A stretch of 52,275 bases of DNA from an uncultured Blautia sp. GTDB lineage: Bacteria > Bacillota > Clostridia > Lachnospirales > Lachnospiraceae. The stretch is taken from contig USPF01000004.1 of the NCBI GenBank assembly GCA_900556555.1, positions 1 through 52,275 on the forward strand. The letters run 5' to 3'. Position numbers and translations under genes: made by a program. A model generated the notes under the pieces. The model did not search any database. It had not been told where the DNA came from and worked only from the letters and a program-made list of their open reading frames with translations. Below, in pieces: positions 37,411-46,555 of this stretch. Position 1 is the first letter of the stretch, and each line of letters begins with the position of its first letter.

Positions 37411-40005
37411 TTATTCTACAGAAATCACTTCATATCCTGCTTCTGTCACTGCCTCTGTTAATGCTTCTTTTGTCACCCCTTCGGCTGCCTCAACATAGGC
37501 TTCTTTCTTTTCCAGATTCACCTCTGCTTTTACACCTTCCAGTGCATTTAACGCTTTTGTCACTGCTGCCTGGCAGTGTGGGCACATCATGCCTTCGATT
37601 TTCATGGTAAACATATTTTTTTCCTCCTTGTCTTCTTTTCCTTCTATATCTGAAACAGTCTCTTCTGCCTGCACCATTGTTTCCTCCCTTCCTGCTTCCG
37701 GTTTTTTCAAAACATGGAAAAACCTCAGGCGGAGGGCATTAGATACCACAAAAAGACTGCTGAGACTCATAGCTGCTGCCCCGAACATGGGGCTTAATTT
37801 CCATCCAAAAGCAGGGTACAGTAATCCCGCTGCTAAAGGAATTCCACAGGCATTATAGAAAAATGCCCAGAACAAATTTTGCTTGATATTGCGGATCACA
37901 GCTTTGCTGAGTCCTACGGCTGTCACTACATCCAGCAGATCGTTTTTCATCAGTACAATATCTGCACTTTCTATGGCAACATCGGTTCCTGCTCCAATGG
38001 CGATTCCCACATCTGCCCGTGCCAGAGCCGGTGCATCATTGATTCCGTCTCCTACCATGGCAACCGTTTTTCCTGATTCCTGAAGCCTTGCAACTTCCTT
38101 TTCTTTATCCTGTGGAAGAACCTCTGCAATCACGGTATCAATGTCAAGCTGCTTCTGAATAGCCCTTGCTGTCTTTTCATTATCACCTGTTAGCATGATA
38201 ACCTGAATTCCCAATTTTTTCAACTCCCGGATTGCCTGAGCACTGGTAGGTTTCACAATATCAGCAGCTCCGATTACACCGAGAATCTTCCCTTCTCCTG
38301 CAAACAGAAGCGGTGTCTTCCCTTCTTCTGATAACTGTTCCATCTTAGGAACGACTTTCTTGCAGTCTATCTGCAATTCTTCCATAAATTTCTGATTTCC
38401 TGCATAATACCAGCTTCCATGGATTTTCGCCTGAATTCCTTTTCCCGGTACAGCCTGGAACTCTTCTGCCTCAGGAAGTTCCAAGTGTGCTTCTTCCGCT
38501 TTTAAAAGCACTGCTTCTGCCAGAGGGTGCTCGCTTTTCTTCTCTAAGGCTGCTGCAATCTTCAAAAGTTCCTGCTCTGATATGCCGAAGGTCTGTACAT
38601 CCGTCACCACTGGTTTTCCCTGAGTGATCGTTCCTGTCTTATCCAGCACAACACTCTGGATACTGTGTGTCACTTCCAGGGCTTCCCCTGATTTAATCAA
38701 GATTCCGTTTTCGGCTCCCTTTCCTGTTCCTACCATGATGGCAACCGGTGTGGCAAGTCCAAGTGCACAGGGACAGGAAATCACCAGTACCGAAATCGCA
38801 CAGGACAAAGCAAATTCAAATTCTGCCCCTCCAATCACCCAGCCGATTCCTGTAAGCAGGGCAATGGTCATAACAATTGGGACAAAAACACCGGCAATCT
38901 TGTCTGCCATCTTGGCAATGGGAGCTTTGCTTGCACTGGCATCCTCCACCAGCCGGATAATCTGAGAAAAGGTGGTGTCTTTTCCTACCTTTGCTGCTCT
39001 CATCCTGAAAAATCCTGTTTTATTCATGGTGGCAGCAATCACCTGGTCTCCCACCTCTTTCTGTACTGGAATACTTTCTCCCGTAATGGCAGCCTGGTCA
39101 ATGCTTGTACTGCCTTCTATGACTACACCGTCTGCCGGTACACTGCTTCCCGGTTTCACCTGGAGAATATCCCCTGCAAGGATTTCTTCTGCCGGAATTT
39201 CTACCACCGTACCATCCCGCTCCACAAAAGCAGTCTTTGGTGCCATATCCATTAATTTCTGAAGAGCCTGGCTTGTTTTTCCCTTTGAGCGTGCTTCCAG
39301 ATATTTTCCTATGTTGATCAACGCCAGAATCATCACAGCGGATTCAAAATACAGATCATGGAGATACCGTTCTACCAGTTCCATATCCTGAACTCCAAGC
39401 CCATGCCCCATACGGTAAATGGCAAATACTCCATACACCAGAGAAGCCGCAGAACCCACAGCAATCAGCGTATCCATATTGGGGGCACCGTGGAATAATG
39501 TGCTAAATCCCTTTGTAAAATAAGCACGGTTAATATACAGCACAGGCAGGCACAGCAGAAACTGTGTCATGGCAAAGGCCACCGCATTTACCGTACCATG
39601 GAGAAATCCCGGAAGTGGTGCTCCCACCATATGCCCCATGGACACATACATCAGAGGTATCAGGAATACAAAGGACCAAAAAGTCCGCTTTTTCATATAT
39701 TCCAGATGCTCCTGCACCGGATTTTTCTGACTTTCCTGCTTCTGCACGGTCTGACTTCCGGACATTCCCCCTGTCATCATTCCAGAAGCACTGCCGCCGG
39801 CCGGACTGGCACCGTAGCCTGCATGAACCACAGCATCTATGATTCCCTGCTCCTTTAGCACCGCATCATCATATTCCACCTGCATACTGTTGGTAAGGAG
39901 ATTTACACTTACTTCTTCTACCCCCTCCAGCTTCCTGACACATTTCTCCACCCTGGAAGAGCAGGCCGAGCAGGTCATTCCTGTCACATCAAATTTTTCT
40001 TTCAT
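37411..40005 (-). CDS. copA: Copper-exporting P-type ATPase with HMA domains at both ends
   Basis: 864 residues. An N-terminal heavy-metal domain (GMTCSACSSR; Cys12 and Cys15) is followed by P1B-ATPase elements: TGESIPV, the membrane SCPCALGLATP site, the phosphorylated DKTGT, and GDGINDAPAL. A second metal domain (GMMCPHCQAA) is fused at the C-terminus (about 795-864) after a Glu/Lys-rich linker, as if a CopZ chaperone had been joined on. It pumps Cu+ out. The csoR gene lies 20 nt upstream in the same direction. Confidence 0.96.
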   Translation of the reverse strand: MKEKFDVTGMTCSACSSRVEKCVRKLEGVEEVSVNLLTNSMQVEYDDAVLKEQGIIDAVVHAGYGASPAGGSASGMMTGGMSGSQTVQKQESQKNPVQEHLEYMKKRTFWSFVFLIPLMYVSMGHMVGAPLPGFLHGTVNAVAFAMTQFLLCLPVLYINRAYFTKGFSTLFHGAPNMDTLIAVGSAASLVYGVFAIYRMGHGLGVQDMELVERYLHDLYFESAVMILALINIGKYLEARSKGKTSQALQKLMDMAPKTAFVERDGTVVEIPAEEILAGDILQVKPGSSVPADGVVIEGSTSIDQAAITGESIPVQKEVGDQVIAATMNKTGFFRMRAAKVGKDTTFSQIIRLVEDASASKAPIAKMADKIAGVFVPIVMTIALLTGIGWVIGGAEFEFALSCAISVLVISCPCALGLATPVAIMVGTGKGAENGILIKSGEALEVTHSIQSVVLDKTGTITQGKPVVTDVQTFGISEQELLKIAAALEKKSEHPLAEAVLLKAEEAHLELPEAEEFQAVPGKGIQAKIHGSWYYAGNQKFMEELQIDCKKVVPKMEQLSEEGKTPLLFAGEGKILGVIGAADIVKPTSAQAIRELKKLGIQVIMLTGDNEKTARAIQKQLDIDTVIAEVLPQDKEKEVARLQESGKTVAMVGDGINDAPALARADVGIAIGAGTDVAIESADIVLMKNDLLDVVTAVGLSKAVIRNIKQNLFWAFFYNACGIPLAAGLLYPAFGWKLSPMFGAAAMSLSSLFVVSNALRLRFFHVLKKPEAGREETMVQAEETVSDIEGKEDKEEKNMFTMKIEGMMCPHCQAAVTKALNALEGVKAEVNLEKKEAYVEAAEGVTKEALTEAVTEAGYEVISVE

Positions 40006-40025
40006 CTCCCTGTTCTCTCTCCTTC

Positions 40026-40286
40026 CTACAATATTTTGCCCAGCATTGCCACCAGTTCATCCACCTTTTCTTCTCTCTCTGCATCTGTTTTTGCATTGGT
40101 AACACAGCTTTTCAGATGTGCTGTGAGGATTTCCTTATTGGCTCTGTTTAAAATCGCTTCTGTAGCCATAAGCTGCTGGGAAATATCCATACAATACCGG
40201 TCTTCTTCTACCATCCTGAGAATCCCATCAATCTGGCCTCTGGCTGTTTTCAGCAGCCGGTTTATTTTTGTTTTATCTGCTTTCAT
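40026..40286 (-). CDS. csoR: CsoR family copper-sensing repressor
   Basis: 86 residues, all helical, with the Cu+ ligands of CsoR in the expected spacing: Cys32, His57 and Cys61. It represses the csoR-copA operon until Cu+ binds. A GC-rich operator of CsoR type lies 14 nt before the start codon. A GGGAGAAG ribosome site is present. Confidence 0.94.
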   Translation of the reverse strand: MKADKTKINRLLKTARGQIDGILRMVEEDRYCMDISQQLMATEAILNRANKEILTAHLKSCVTNAKTDAEREEKVDELVAMLGKIL

Positions 40287-40299
40287 ATTATCTTCTCCC

Positions 40300-40316
40300 T
40301 ACACCCCAGGGGGGTA
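40300..40316 (-). promoter_or_regulatory. CsoR operator
   Basis: Minus-strand TACCCCCCTGGGGTGTA is an imperfect palindrome matching the known CsoR site (TAC-CCC...GGG-GTA). It lies in the csoR leader. Confidence 0.88.
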
Positions 40317-40350
40317 TTCTTATTATGTGGCTATCATAACACAAAAAAAA

Positions 40351-40373
40351 GAGAAAAGCAACTGCTTTTCTCT
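40351..40373 (-). terminator. Terminator of the ZIP transporter gene
   Basis: GAGAAAAGCA and TGCTTTTCTC pair with a 3-nt loop on the minus strand, followed by eight T residues. Confidence 0.88.
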
Positions 40374-40389
40374 CCTATTTTACTCCACT

Positions 40390-41172
40390 TTATCCAAGAG
40401 CCACATCCAGAACCATCATCAGCACAAATCCTGCCGCAAATCCAATGGTTCCGATATTACTGTGCTCTCCCTCACTGGCTTCCGGGATCAGTTCTTCCAC
40501 CACCACATAAATCATGGCTCCTGCTGCAAATGCTAAAAGGTAAGGAAGCAATGGTTCAATGAAGCGGAACAGCCAAATCGTAATGAGGGCTGCCGCCGGC
40601 TCTACAATTCCGGAACCAGCTCCGTATAAGAAGGCCTTTCCTTTTCCCATTCCCTCCTCACTCCTAAGCGGAAGAGAAATCACTGCACCTTCCGGAAAAT
40701 TTTGAATGGCAATTCCAAGTGACAGTGCCATGGCGGCTGCCAGGGTAATCTGTGTATTCTCTGCCAGCATTCCGGCAAACACCACACCTACTGCCATTCC
40801 TTCCGGAATATTATGGAGAGTCACGGCCAGCACCAGCATGGTGGTTTTCTTCAGACTGCTCTTTCTTCCCTCCGGTGTATCATTTCCCAAATGCAAATGA
40901 GGCACAAGACGGTCCATAGCCAGCAAAAATAGAATTCCTAATAGGAAACCCACTGCCGCAGGCACAAAGGCAAATTTCCCCATAGTTTCCGACATATCCA
41001 TGGCCGGTATGAGAAGAGACCACACAGAAGCTGCCACCATGACACCGGAAGCAAATCCCAGAAGACCTTTCTGCACCAAAGGTTTGATTTCCCGTTTCAT
41101 AAAGAAGACGCATCCTGCTCCCAGTGCAGTTCCCAAAAAGGGAATCATAATTCCAATGAACAATTCTATCAT
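40390..41172 (-). CDS. ZIP family metal transporter
   Basis: 260 residues with eight membrane segments. Helices 4 and 5 carry the ZIP metal sites: LHNIPEGMAVGV and NFPEGAVISLPL, with AGAMIYVVVEELIPEA in helix 7. It imports Zn2+ or another divalent metal. It lies before csoR but has its own terminator, so it is not part of the copper operon. The exact metal is unknown. Confidence 0.93.
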   Translation of the reverse strand: MIELFIGIMIPFLGTALGAGCVFFMKREIKPLVQKGLLGFASGVMVAASVWSLLIPAMDMSETMGKFAFVPAAVGFLLGILFLLAMDRLVPHLHLGNDTPEGRKSSLKKTTMLVLAVTLHNIPEGMAVGVVFAGMLAENTQITLAAAMALSLGIAIQNFPEGAVISLPLRSEEGMGKGKAFLYGAGSGIVEPAAALITIWLFRFIEPLLPYLLAFAAGAMIYVVVEELIPEASEGEHSNIGTIGFAAGFVLMMVLDVALG

Positions 41173-41274
41173 TCTACAAGCCCTTTCCTGTTCTGTTTTT
41201 TCTCATTATACACCAGAAATCCCGGAAAAAGCAATCCGAACTAATTTTCTCCATTTTCCTGTCAGAATCCCATT

Positions 41275-41970
41275 TTATTCTGTTTTCTGTCCGTAATACG
41301 CATTTGCTCCATGTTTTCTGTAATAATGTTTATCCTGCAGCTCCTGTGGGGCTGGCTGTACCTTTGGCAGGATCATCTCGCAGCGTGCAGCCATTTTTGC
41401 CACTTCTTCCAGGACAACAGCATTGTGTACTGCCTCATGTCCGTCCTTGCCCCAGGTGAAAGGACCATGATTTTTGCAAAGCACTGCCGGAACGGCCTCA
41501 TAGTCTTTCTCTTTGAAATAATCTGCAATGAGAAGTCCTGTATTCTTCTCATAAGCACCTTCAATTTCTTCTTTTGTCAGGCATCTCACGCAGGGAATTT
41601 CTCCATACATATAATCAGCATGGGTAGTCCCGTAGCATGGAATTCCTCTTCCTGCCTGTGCCCAGCTTGTTGCCCAGGAGGAGTGGGTATGTACCACACC
41701 GCCAATGTTTGGAAAGGCTTTGTACAGCTCAATATGAGTCGGAGTATCAGAAGAAGGATTGTATCTTCCTTCGATTTTATTTCCCTCAAGATCCATAATA
41801 ACCATGTCTTCCGGTGTCAGCTTATCATAATCCACACCACTTGGTTTAATTGCAAAATATCCTGTCTCTCTGTCAATCTGGCTTACATTTCCCCAGGTAA
41901 AGGTCACCAGTCCGTATTTTGGCAGAAGCATATTTGCCTCATACACTGCTTTTTTCAGTTCTTCTAACAT
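41275..41970 (-). CDS. araD: L-ribulose-5-phosphate 4-epimerase
   Basis: 231 residues of the class II aldolase/AraD family, with zinc ligands in [12 protein letters not shown] and the later [12 protein letters not shown], plus [20 protein letters not shown]. It turns L-ribulose-5-phosphate into D-xylulose-5-phosphate in arabinose use. No araA or araB is in the window; an AraR-like regulator gene lies 31 nt upstream in the same direction. Confidence 0.95.
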   Translation of the reverse strand: MLEELKKAVYEANMLLPKYGLVTFTWGNVSQIDRETGYFAIKPSGVDYDKLTPEDMVIMDLEGNKIEGRYNPSSDTPTHIELYKAFPNIGGVVHTHSSWATSWAQAGRGIPCYGTTHADYMYGEIPCVRCLTKEEIEGAYEKNTGLLIADYFKEKDYEAVPAVLCKNHGPFTWGKDGHEAVHNAVVLEEVAKMAARCEMILPKVQPAPQELQDKHYYRKHGANAYYGQKTE

Positions 41971-42001
41971 TTCTTTCTTCCTCCTGTTTCCTATTCTTTA
42001 T

Positions 42002-43099
42002 TCAGGAATTCCGTCTGATAACAGAATTTCCTTTTATTAATTCCGGCTGAATCAGTCTTTGTATCTGACTTTTTTCTTCCGGTATTTCCCTGATTTTTTC
42101 CAGCAGCAGCTCTGCTGCCATTTCTCCTAATTTTTCCTGGGGATGGGCAATGGTGGTCAGCTTCAAGTCTCCGGCTGCCATAAAGGAATTATCATAGCCT
42201 GTCACCGAAATATCTTCCGGAACACGTTTTCCAAAATCTTTTAATGCCCGGATTACTTCCACTGCAATCTGGTCATTGTAACACACAATCCCATCTATTT
42301 TCATCTGCTGTTCCATCATCTGTTTCACCGCCAATGCTGGTTTCCGTTTCCGGTCTTCCGTATGAAACCACACCACACGGTCCGGATCATAGGAAAATCC
42401 TGCTTCCTGAAGTGCTTTCACATACCCTTTGTGACGCTCCTTCCCCTGAAAATCATCGGCCTTAAAAATACCGATCAGATTTCTATGCCCCATTTCCAGC
42501 AAATATTTCGTCACCAGATATCCTCCCTGGCAGTCATCCATGAGAATATGCGGTTTATCCGTCATCTGGGAATATACGCCCTGGATAAACACATAGGGAA
42601 TCTGATACTGATCCAGCAAAGCATACAAGTTGGTATGCCGGCATAAAATCTGGCTTTTACTTGGCTCAATGATCAGCCCGTCAATATCTTTCGTAAGAAT
42701 ATCTTCCAGAACCTTTGCCTCTTTACTTCTGCTGTTGGCTGTATTTTTCAGAATAATGCTGTATCCGTTCTCTGTCAGTACCTTATCCATCCCTTGTATG
42801 AGCCTTGGAAAGATGTAGTCAGAGATATAGGTGGTAATGACTGCAATATTCTTGGACTGCTTCAAATGACACATGCGCTCTGAACAAAACGTTCCTCTTC
42901 CGTGTTCTGCCACAATATAGCCTTCCTGAATTAAGATCGAAAGAGCTTTTCTTACGGTATGGCGGCTGATATGGTATTGGGCGGAAAGCTGGTTTTCTGA
43001 TGGGAGTTTTTCTCCTGCTTTTATTTTTCCCCTTAATATAGAATCTTTCAGTTCTTCCATAAGGGCATAATATTTTGTTTTTCCGTTTTCCTGTGTCAT
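42002..43099 (-). CDS. GntR-type regulator with sugar-binding domain (AraR-like)
   Basis: 365 residues from the ATG at 43099, which has AGGAGGT upstream; a longer frame to 43318 only runs backwards through ylmC. Residues 1-75 are a GntR winged helix (LPSENQLSAQYHISRHTVRKAL). The rest is a LacI-type periplasmic-binding sensor. This fusion is that of AraR, the arabinose repressor, and araD follows. A 9-bp inverted repeat sits just upstream as a likely operator. Confidence 0.9.
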   Translation of the reverse strand: MTQENGKTKYYALMEELKDSILRGKIKAGEKLPSENQLSAQYHISRHTVRKALSILIQEGYIVAEHGRGTFCSERMCHLKQSKNIAVITTYISDYIFPRLIQGMDKVLTENGYSIILKNTANSRSKEAKVLEDILTKDIDGLIIEPSKSQILCRHTNLYALLDQYQIPYVFIQGVYSQMTDKPHILMDDCQGGYLVTKYLLEMGHRNLIGIFKADDFQGKERHKGYVKALQEAGFSYDPDRVVWFHTEDRKRKPALAVKQMMEQQMKIDGIVCYNDQIAVEVIRALKDFGKRVPEDISVTGYDNSFMAAGDLKLTTIAHPQEKLGEMAAELLLEKIREIPEEKSQIQRLIQPELIKGNSVIRRNS

Positions 43100-43129
43100 A
43101 TTCCACCTCCTTTTTCTATCTTTTATTTT

Positions 43130-43159
43130 ACAACTTGTATGCATGTATTCACAAGTTGT
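43130..43159 (-). promoter_or_regulatory. Likely AraR-type operator
   Basis: ACAACTTGT and ACAAGTTGT are perfect 9-bp arms separated by 12 nt, about 31 nt before the regulator start and 3 nt after the ylmC stop. The TTGTATGCATGTAT core resembles known AraR sites (ATTTGTACGTACAAAT), suggesting autoregulation of araR-araD. Confidence 0.75.
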
Positions 43160-43161
43160 TC

Positions 43162-43416
43162 TTATTCTTTTTTTATGCACTTTTCTTCCTGAATTTCTAC
43201 CAGAATGATATCCTCTCCAATCTGCCGGACACAAGAAAACGGAATGACATACTCCGTGGCAGGTCCAAAGAGTCCGCACATTTTCCCCGGAACAGGTACA
43301 ATCATAGCTTCCACACATCCTGTCCTTGGATTAAATTCAATGTCCAGAGGACAGCCAAGAGTCCTGCAGGAACAGATATTCACCACTTCCTTTTGTCTCA
43401 GTTCACAAATCCGCAT
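43162..43416 (-). CDS. ylmC: YlmC/YmxH family PRC-barrel protein
   Basis: 84 residues with the family pattern MRICELRQKEVVNI, RTLGCPLDIEFNPRTG, MIVPVPGKMCGLFG and EYVIPFSCVRQIGEDIILV, a PRC-barrel fold linked to sporulation. It usually lies next to sigG or sigE in clostridia; here sigE is 4.4 kb away. The ATG at 43416 follows a terminator-like hairpin, and its ribosome site (AGGGGG) begins within the stem. An ATG at 43437 lies inside the stem. Confidence 0.85.
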   Translation of the reverse strand: MRICELRQKEVVNICSCRTLGCPLDIEFNPRTGCVEAMIVPVPGKMCGLFGPATEYVIPFSCVRQIGEDIILVEIQEEKCIKKE

Positions 43417-43427
43417 AAAAAATCCCC

Positions 43428-43462
43428 CTGGATTCATAGTTTTATATATCCTATGAATCCAG
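43428..43462 (-). terminator. Terminator-like hairpin overlapping the ylmC start region
   Basis: CTGGATTCATAG and CTATGAATCCAG pair perfectly over 12 bp with an 11-nt loop; GGGGA and six T residues follow on the minus strand, then directly the ylmC ATG. It could end the kdgA-kdgK transcript or control ylmC. Confidence 0.75.
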
Positions 43463-43579
43463 AGGGCTTGAAAACACTCAATTTATATGATTGGAAGGAA
43501 TGCAGAGCCTGAATCTATGTCCAGGCTCCATGTATGAAAATGTTCCCTAATGGCAATAAGGGTTGGCATTTACAACAAA

Positions 43580-44605
43580 TTATCTCTGAACACGGCCTGA
43601 ACCGTCTCCGCCTGCCAGTTTAGAAACTTCGTCCATGGAAACCATGTTGAAGTCGCCTTCGATAGAATGTTTCAGGCAGGATGCAGCTACTGCAAATTCA
43701 ATGGTAGACTGAGCATCATATCCGTTTAAGCATGCACAGATTAATCCGCCGCCGAAGGAGTCACCGCCACCTACACGGTCAACAATGTGCATTTTGTATT
43801 TTTTGCTGAAGTAGTAGTCAGTTCCATCATATAACATAGCAGACCAGTTGTTATCATTTGCAGATAAAGATTCACGAAGAGTAATAGCAACTTTCTGGAA
43901 TCCGAAACGGTCAGCTAACTGTTTTGCAACATCTTTGTATCCTTCATGGTTTACAGTACCTGTAGTAACGTCTGTGTTTGCAGCTTTGATTCCGAATACG
44001 TCAGCAGCATCTTCTTCGTTTGCAATACATACGTCTACGTATTTGCAGATTTCACCCATAACCTGTCCTGCTTTTTCTTTGGACCACAGTTTGTTTCTGT
44101 AGTTTAAGTCACAGGAAATAGTAAGACCTGCTTCTTTTGCAGCTTTACAAGCATCCAAGCAGATAGCAGCTACTTCATCATTTAATGCTGGTGTGATACC
44201 TGTGAAATGGAACCATTCAGCACCATCGAAAATGTTTTTCCAGTCAAAGTCTTCTCTGGAAGCTGTTGCGATAGAAGATCCTGCACGGTCATAGATAACT
44301 TTGGATGGTCTCTGGGAAGCACCTTTTTCCAGGAAGTAGATACCTACACGGTCACCACCACGAACAATATCAGTTGTATCAACACCGTATTTTCTCAGGG
44401 AGTTGATTGCAGCCTGTCCAATTTCGTGTTTTGGAAGTTTTGTAACGAATTTTGCATCAAAACCGTAGTTTGCTAAAGATACTGCTACGTTTGCTTCTCC
44501 ACCGCCGTAGGTTGCTCCAAAGGTATCAGCCTGTACAAAACGATAATATCCTTCTGGAGCCAGTCTTAACATAATTTCACCAAATGTAATTACTTTCTTT
44601 GCCAT
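43580..44605 (-). CDS. kdgK: 2-keto-3-deoxygluconate kinase, PfkB family
   Basis: 341 residues of the PfkB sugar kinase fold, with an early GGGEANVAVSLANYG motif and the late VDRVGGGDSFGGGLICACL motif (catalytic Asp). It phosphorylates 2-keto-3-deoxygluconate to KDPG, the KdgA substrate. It lies 29 nt after kdgA with a GAGGAGA site. KDG kinase is chosen over fructokinase because of the kdgA neighbour and the LAPEGYYRFVQADTF start typical of KdgK. Confidence 0.94.
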   Translation of the reverse strand: MAKKVITFGEIMLRLAPEGYYRFVQADTFGATYGGGEANVAVSLANYGFDAKFVTKLPKHEIGQAAINSLRKYGVDTTDIVRGGDRVGIYFLEKGASQRPSKVIYDRAGSSIATASREDFDWKNIFDGAEWFHFTGITPALNDEVAAICLDACKAAKEAGLTISCDLNYRNKLWSKEKAGQVMGEICKYVDVCIANEEDAADVFGIKAANTDVTTGTVNHEGYKDVAKQLADRFGFQKVAITLRESLSANDNNWSAMLYDGTDYYFSKKYKMHIVDRVGGGDSFGGGLICACLNGYDAQSTIEFAVAASCLKHSIEGDFNMVSMDEVSKLAGGDGSGRVQR

Positions 44606-44634
44606 TTTCTTATTCTCCTCTTATTCTGGTATTT

Positions 44635-45276
44635 TTATTTATTTCTGATGGAAGCAGCTAATTTTACAGCTTCTTCAGTAAGGTTTTTGATTTCATCAAA
44701 TTTTCCGGCTTTTACTAAATCACCTTTTACCATCCAGCTTCCGCCGCATGCAATAATTTTGTCACAGCTTAAATAGCTTTCCAGATTCTTAGCACTTACA
44801 CCGCCTGTAGGCATGAATTTCAGTCCTACATATGGAGCTGCCATAGCTTTGATTGTAGCTACTCCGCCGAACTGTTCTGCCGGGAAGAATTTTACTACTT
44901 TTAATCCTCTCTTAACAGCCTGTGCTACTTCTGATGGTGTGATACATCCTGGGAATACAGGAATCTCTTTTTCCAGGCAGTAATCTACGATTTCAGGGTC
45001 AAATCCAGGGCTTACAATAAATTTAGCTCCTGCTGCTACTGCACGATCAACCTGTTCAATAGTCAGAACAGTACCTGCTCCAACAAACATATCAGGATAT
45101 TCTGTTGCCATGATTCTGATAGATTCCTCTGCTGCTGCTGTACGGAAAGTTACTTCTGCACATGGAAGGCCACCTTCTACCAGTGCTTTTGCCAGAGGTG
45201 CTGCATCTTTTACATCGTCTAATACAACAACTGGCACTACCCCAAATCCTGCAATTTTTTCTGCTACTGTGCTCAT
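44635..45276 (-). CDS. kdgA: KDPG/KHG aldolase
   Basis: 213 residues of the class I aldolase Eda family: CAEVTFRT (catalytic Glu), AGAKFIVSPGFD, and VVKFFPAEQFGG with the Schiff-base Lys. It splits KDPG into pyruvate and glyceraldehyde-3-phosphate. The ATG at 45276 has AAGGAGG 9 nt upstream. It lacks the extra C-terminal VOC-like domain found on longer clostridial forms; a gene for such a domain lies at 14.1 kb. First gene of the kdgA-kdgK unit, divergent from an iclR gene. Confidence 0.95.
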   Translation of the reverse strand: MSTVAEKIAGFGVVPVVVLDDVKDAAPLAKALVEGGLPCAEVTFRTAAAEESIRIMATEYPDMFVGAGTVLTIEQVDRAVAAGAKFIVSPGFDPEIVDYCLEKEIPVFPGCITPSEVAQAVKRGLKVVKFFPAEQFGGVATIKAMAAPYVGLKFMPTGGVSAKNLESYLSCDKIIACGGSWMVKGDLVKAGKFDEIKNLTEEAVKLAASIRNK

Positions 45277-45437
45277 CTTCACAAATCCTCCTTGAATTCT
45301 TTCGTTATAGAAACCGTTCCGCATTATAAAACGCTATTTCGTAATGTGATATCTTTAATTTGCATTATACTACTGCTTTCTTAAATGTCAAGAGAAAGTC
45401 AGAAAAATCTACAAAAAATCCCCTTTCTTTCTCCCTA

Positions 45438-45466
45438 TTGCCACTTTCTTCGGAACGTGCTACAAT
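45438..45466 (+). promoter_or_regulatory. iclR promoter
   Basis: TTGCCA (45438-45443), 17-nt spacer and TACAAT (45461-45466), about 47 nt before the start codon. The kdgA side has a minus-strand TATAAT near 45327-45322 without a good -35 box. Confidence 0.65.
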
Positions 45467-45512
45467 TACGGCTGTATGATTATGCAATGTAAAACAGATA
45501 AGGAGACGCATT

Positions 45513-46271
45513 ATGGAAAATAAAAATCCCATACAGGTGGCAGACCGTTTATTCCTGGTCATGGAAATCCTGGCTGAAACCGGTCCGGTAACCCTTGCCG
45601 AACTGTGCAGCCATCTGGATTTGAATAAAAGTACCGTTCACCGGCTGCTAAGCTCATTGATGTATATGGAATATGTGAAACAGGACAGTGAGACCGGAAA
45701 GTATGCCCTCTCCTTTAAACTCCTGAATCTTTCCAACAAACTTCTCAGTCACATTGACATCCTTGACACAGTTCGCCCCTGCCTGAGAAAACTTTCGGCA
45801 GAGATTGGGGAAACAGTACACTTTGTCCAGTTAGATGGTCTTGATGCCGTCTATATCTGCAAAGAAGAATCCCAGCAAAACTCCATCCGCATGGTATCCA
45901 AAGTAGGAAACCGCATTCCGCTGTACTGCTCCGGTGTTGGAAAAGCCATGATGGCAGATATGGATCCCGCACGGATTCAGACAATTTGGAATGACAGCGA
46001 TATCAAGAAACTGACGCCTCATACTATTATTGATTATACCCAATTTTTAGAAAAAATAAAAGAGGTAAGCACAAAAGGTTATGCTTTAGATGACGAAGAA
46101 AATGAGCTTGGTGTCCGCTGCATCGCAGTGAGCATCCCGGACTACAAAGGACGTCCGAAATATGCCTTTTCTATCTCTGCCCCCATTGCCAGAATGTCAG
46201 ATGAACGGATAGAAGAACTGGCAAAAATTGTGCTGCAGGTCAAGGAAGAAATCTGCCGGTGCATGAAATAA
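45513..46271 (+). CDS. IclR family transcriptional regulator (KdgR-like)
   Basis: 252 residues: an N-terminal winged helix (VTLAELCSHLDLNKSTVHRLLSSL) and an IclR effector domain with YCSGVGKAMMA and DDEENELGVRCIAVSI. It is divergent from kdgA-kdgK and most likely represses them until KDG or a related acid appears, like KdgR. Effector identity is inferred from the neighbours. A good AAGGAGA site precedes the ATG. Confidence 0.92.
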   Translation: MENKNPIQVADRLFLVMEILAETGPVTLAELCSHLDLNKSTVHRLLSSLMYMEYVKQDSETGKYALSFKLLNLSNKLLSHIDILDTVRPCLRKLSAEIGETVHFVQLDGLDAVYICKEESQQNSIRMVSKVGNRIPLYCSGVGKAMMADMDPARIQTIWNDSDIKKLTPHTIIDYTQFLEKIKEVSTKGYALDDEENELGVRCIAVSIPDYKGRPKYAFSISAPIARMSDERIEELAKIVLQVKEEICRCMK

Positions 46272-46280
46272 AGAATGCCG

Positions 46281-46335
46281 AAAATCTCTCATACAATTCT
46301 GTGTCTTCAACACTTGAGCTGTATGAGAGATTTTT
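46281..46335 (+). terminator. iclR terminator
   Basis: AAAATCTCTCATACA pairs with TGTATGAGAGATTTTT around a loop of about 24 nt; T residues follow. Confidence 0.85.
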
Positions 46336-46555
46336 ATTTTCCAAATCTATATCAAAAATATCAAAATCAAGAAAAATCTCTTTCTTTTTCATAGATACTG
46401 TGATAAAATCATGAAAAAGCATTATTTTTCTTATTATCTATTGGCTCAGCCAATCTATTTTCAATTCTTATTTCGGAAAATTCAAGCATTTCCCATAAGA
46501 AGCTGGAGATTCCGAAAAACAGGAATCTCTGAAAGTAAAATAAAGGAGGTTCTTA

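Noticed and set aside
43100..43318. Longer N-terminus for the AraR-like regulator
   Set aside because: It is the reverse reading of ylmC in another frame and ignores the AGGAGGT site before 43099.
46240..46422. A 60-codon minus-strand frame downstream of iclR
   Set aside because: It runs through the iclR terminator and end of iclR, with no ribosome site.
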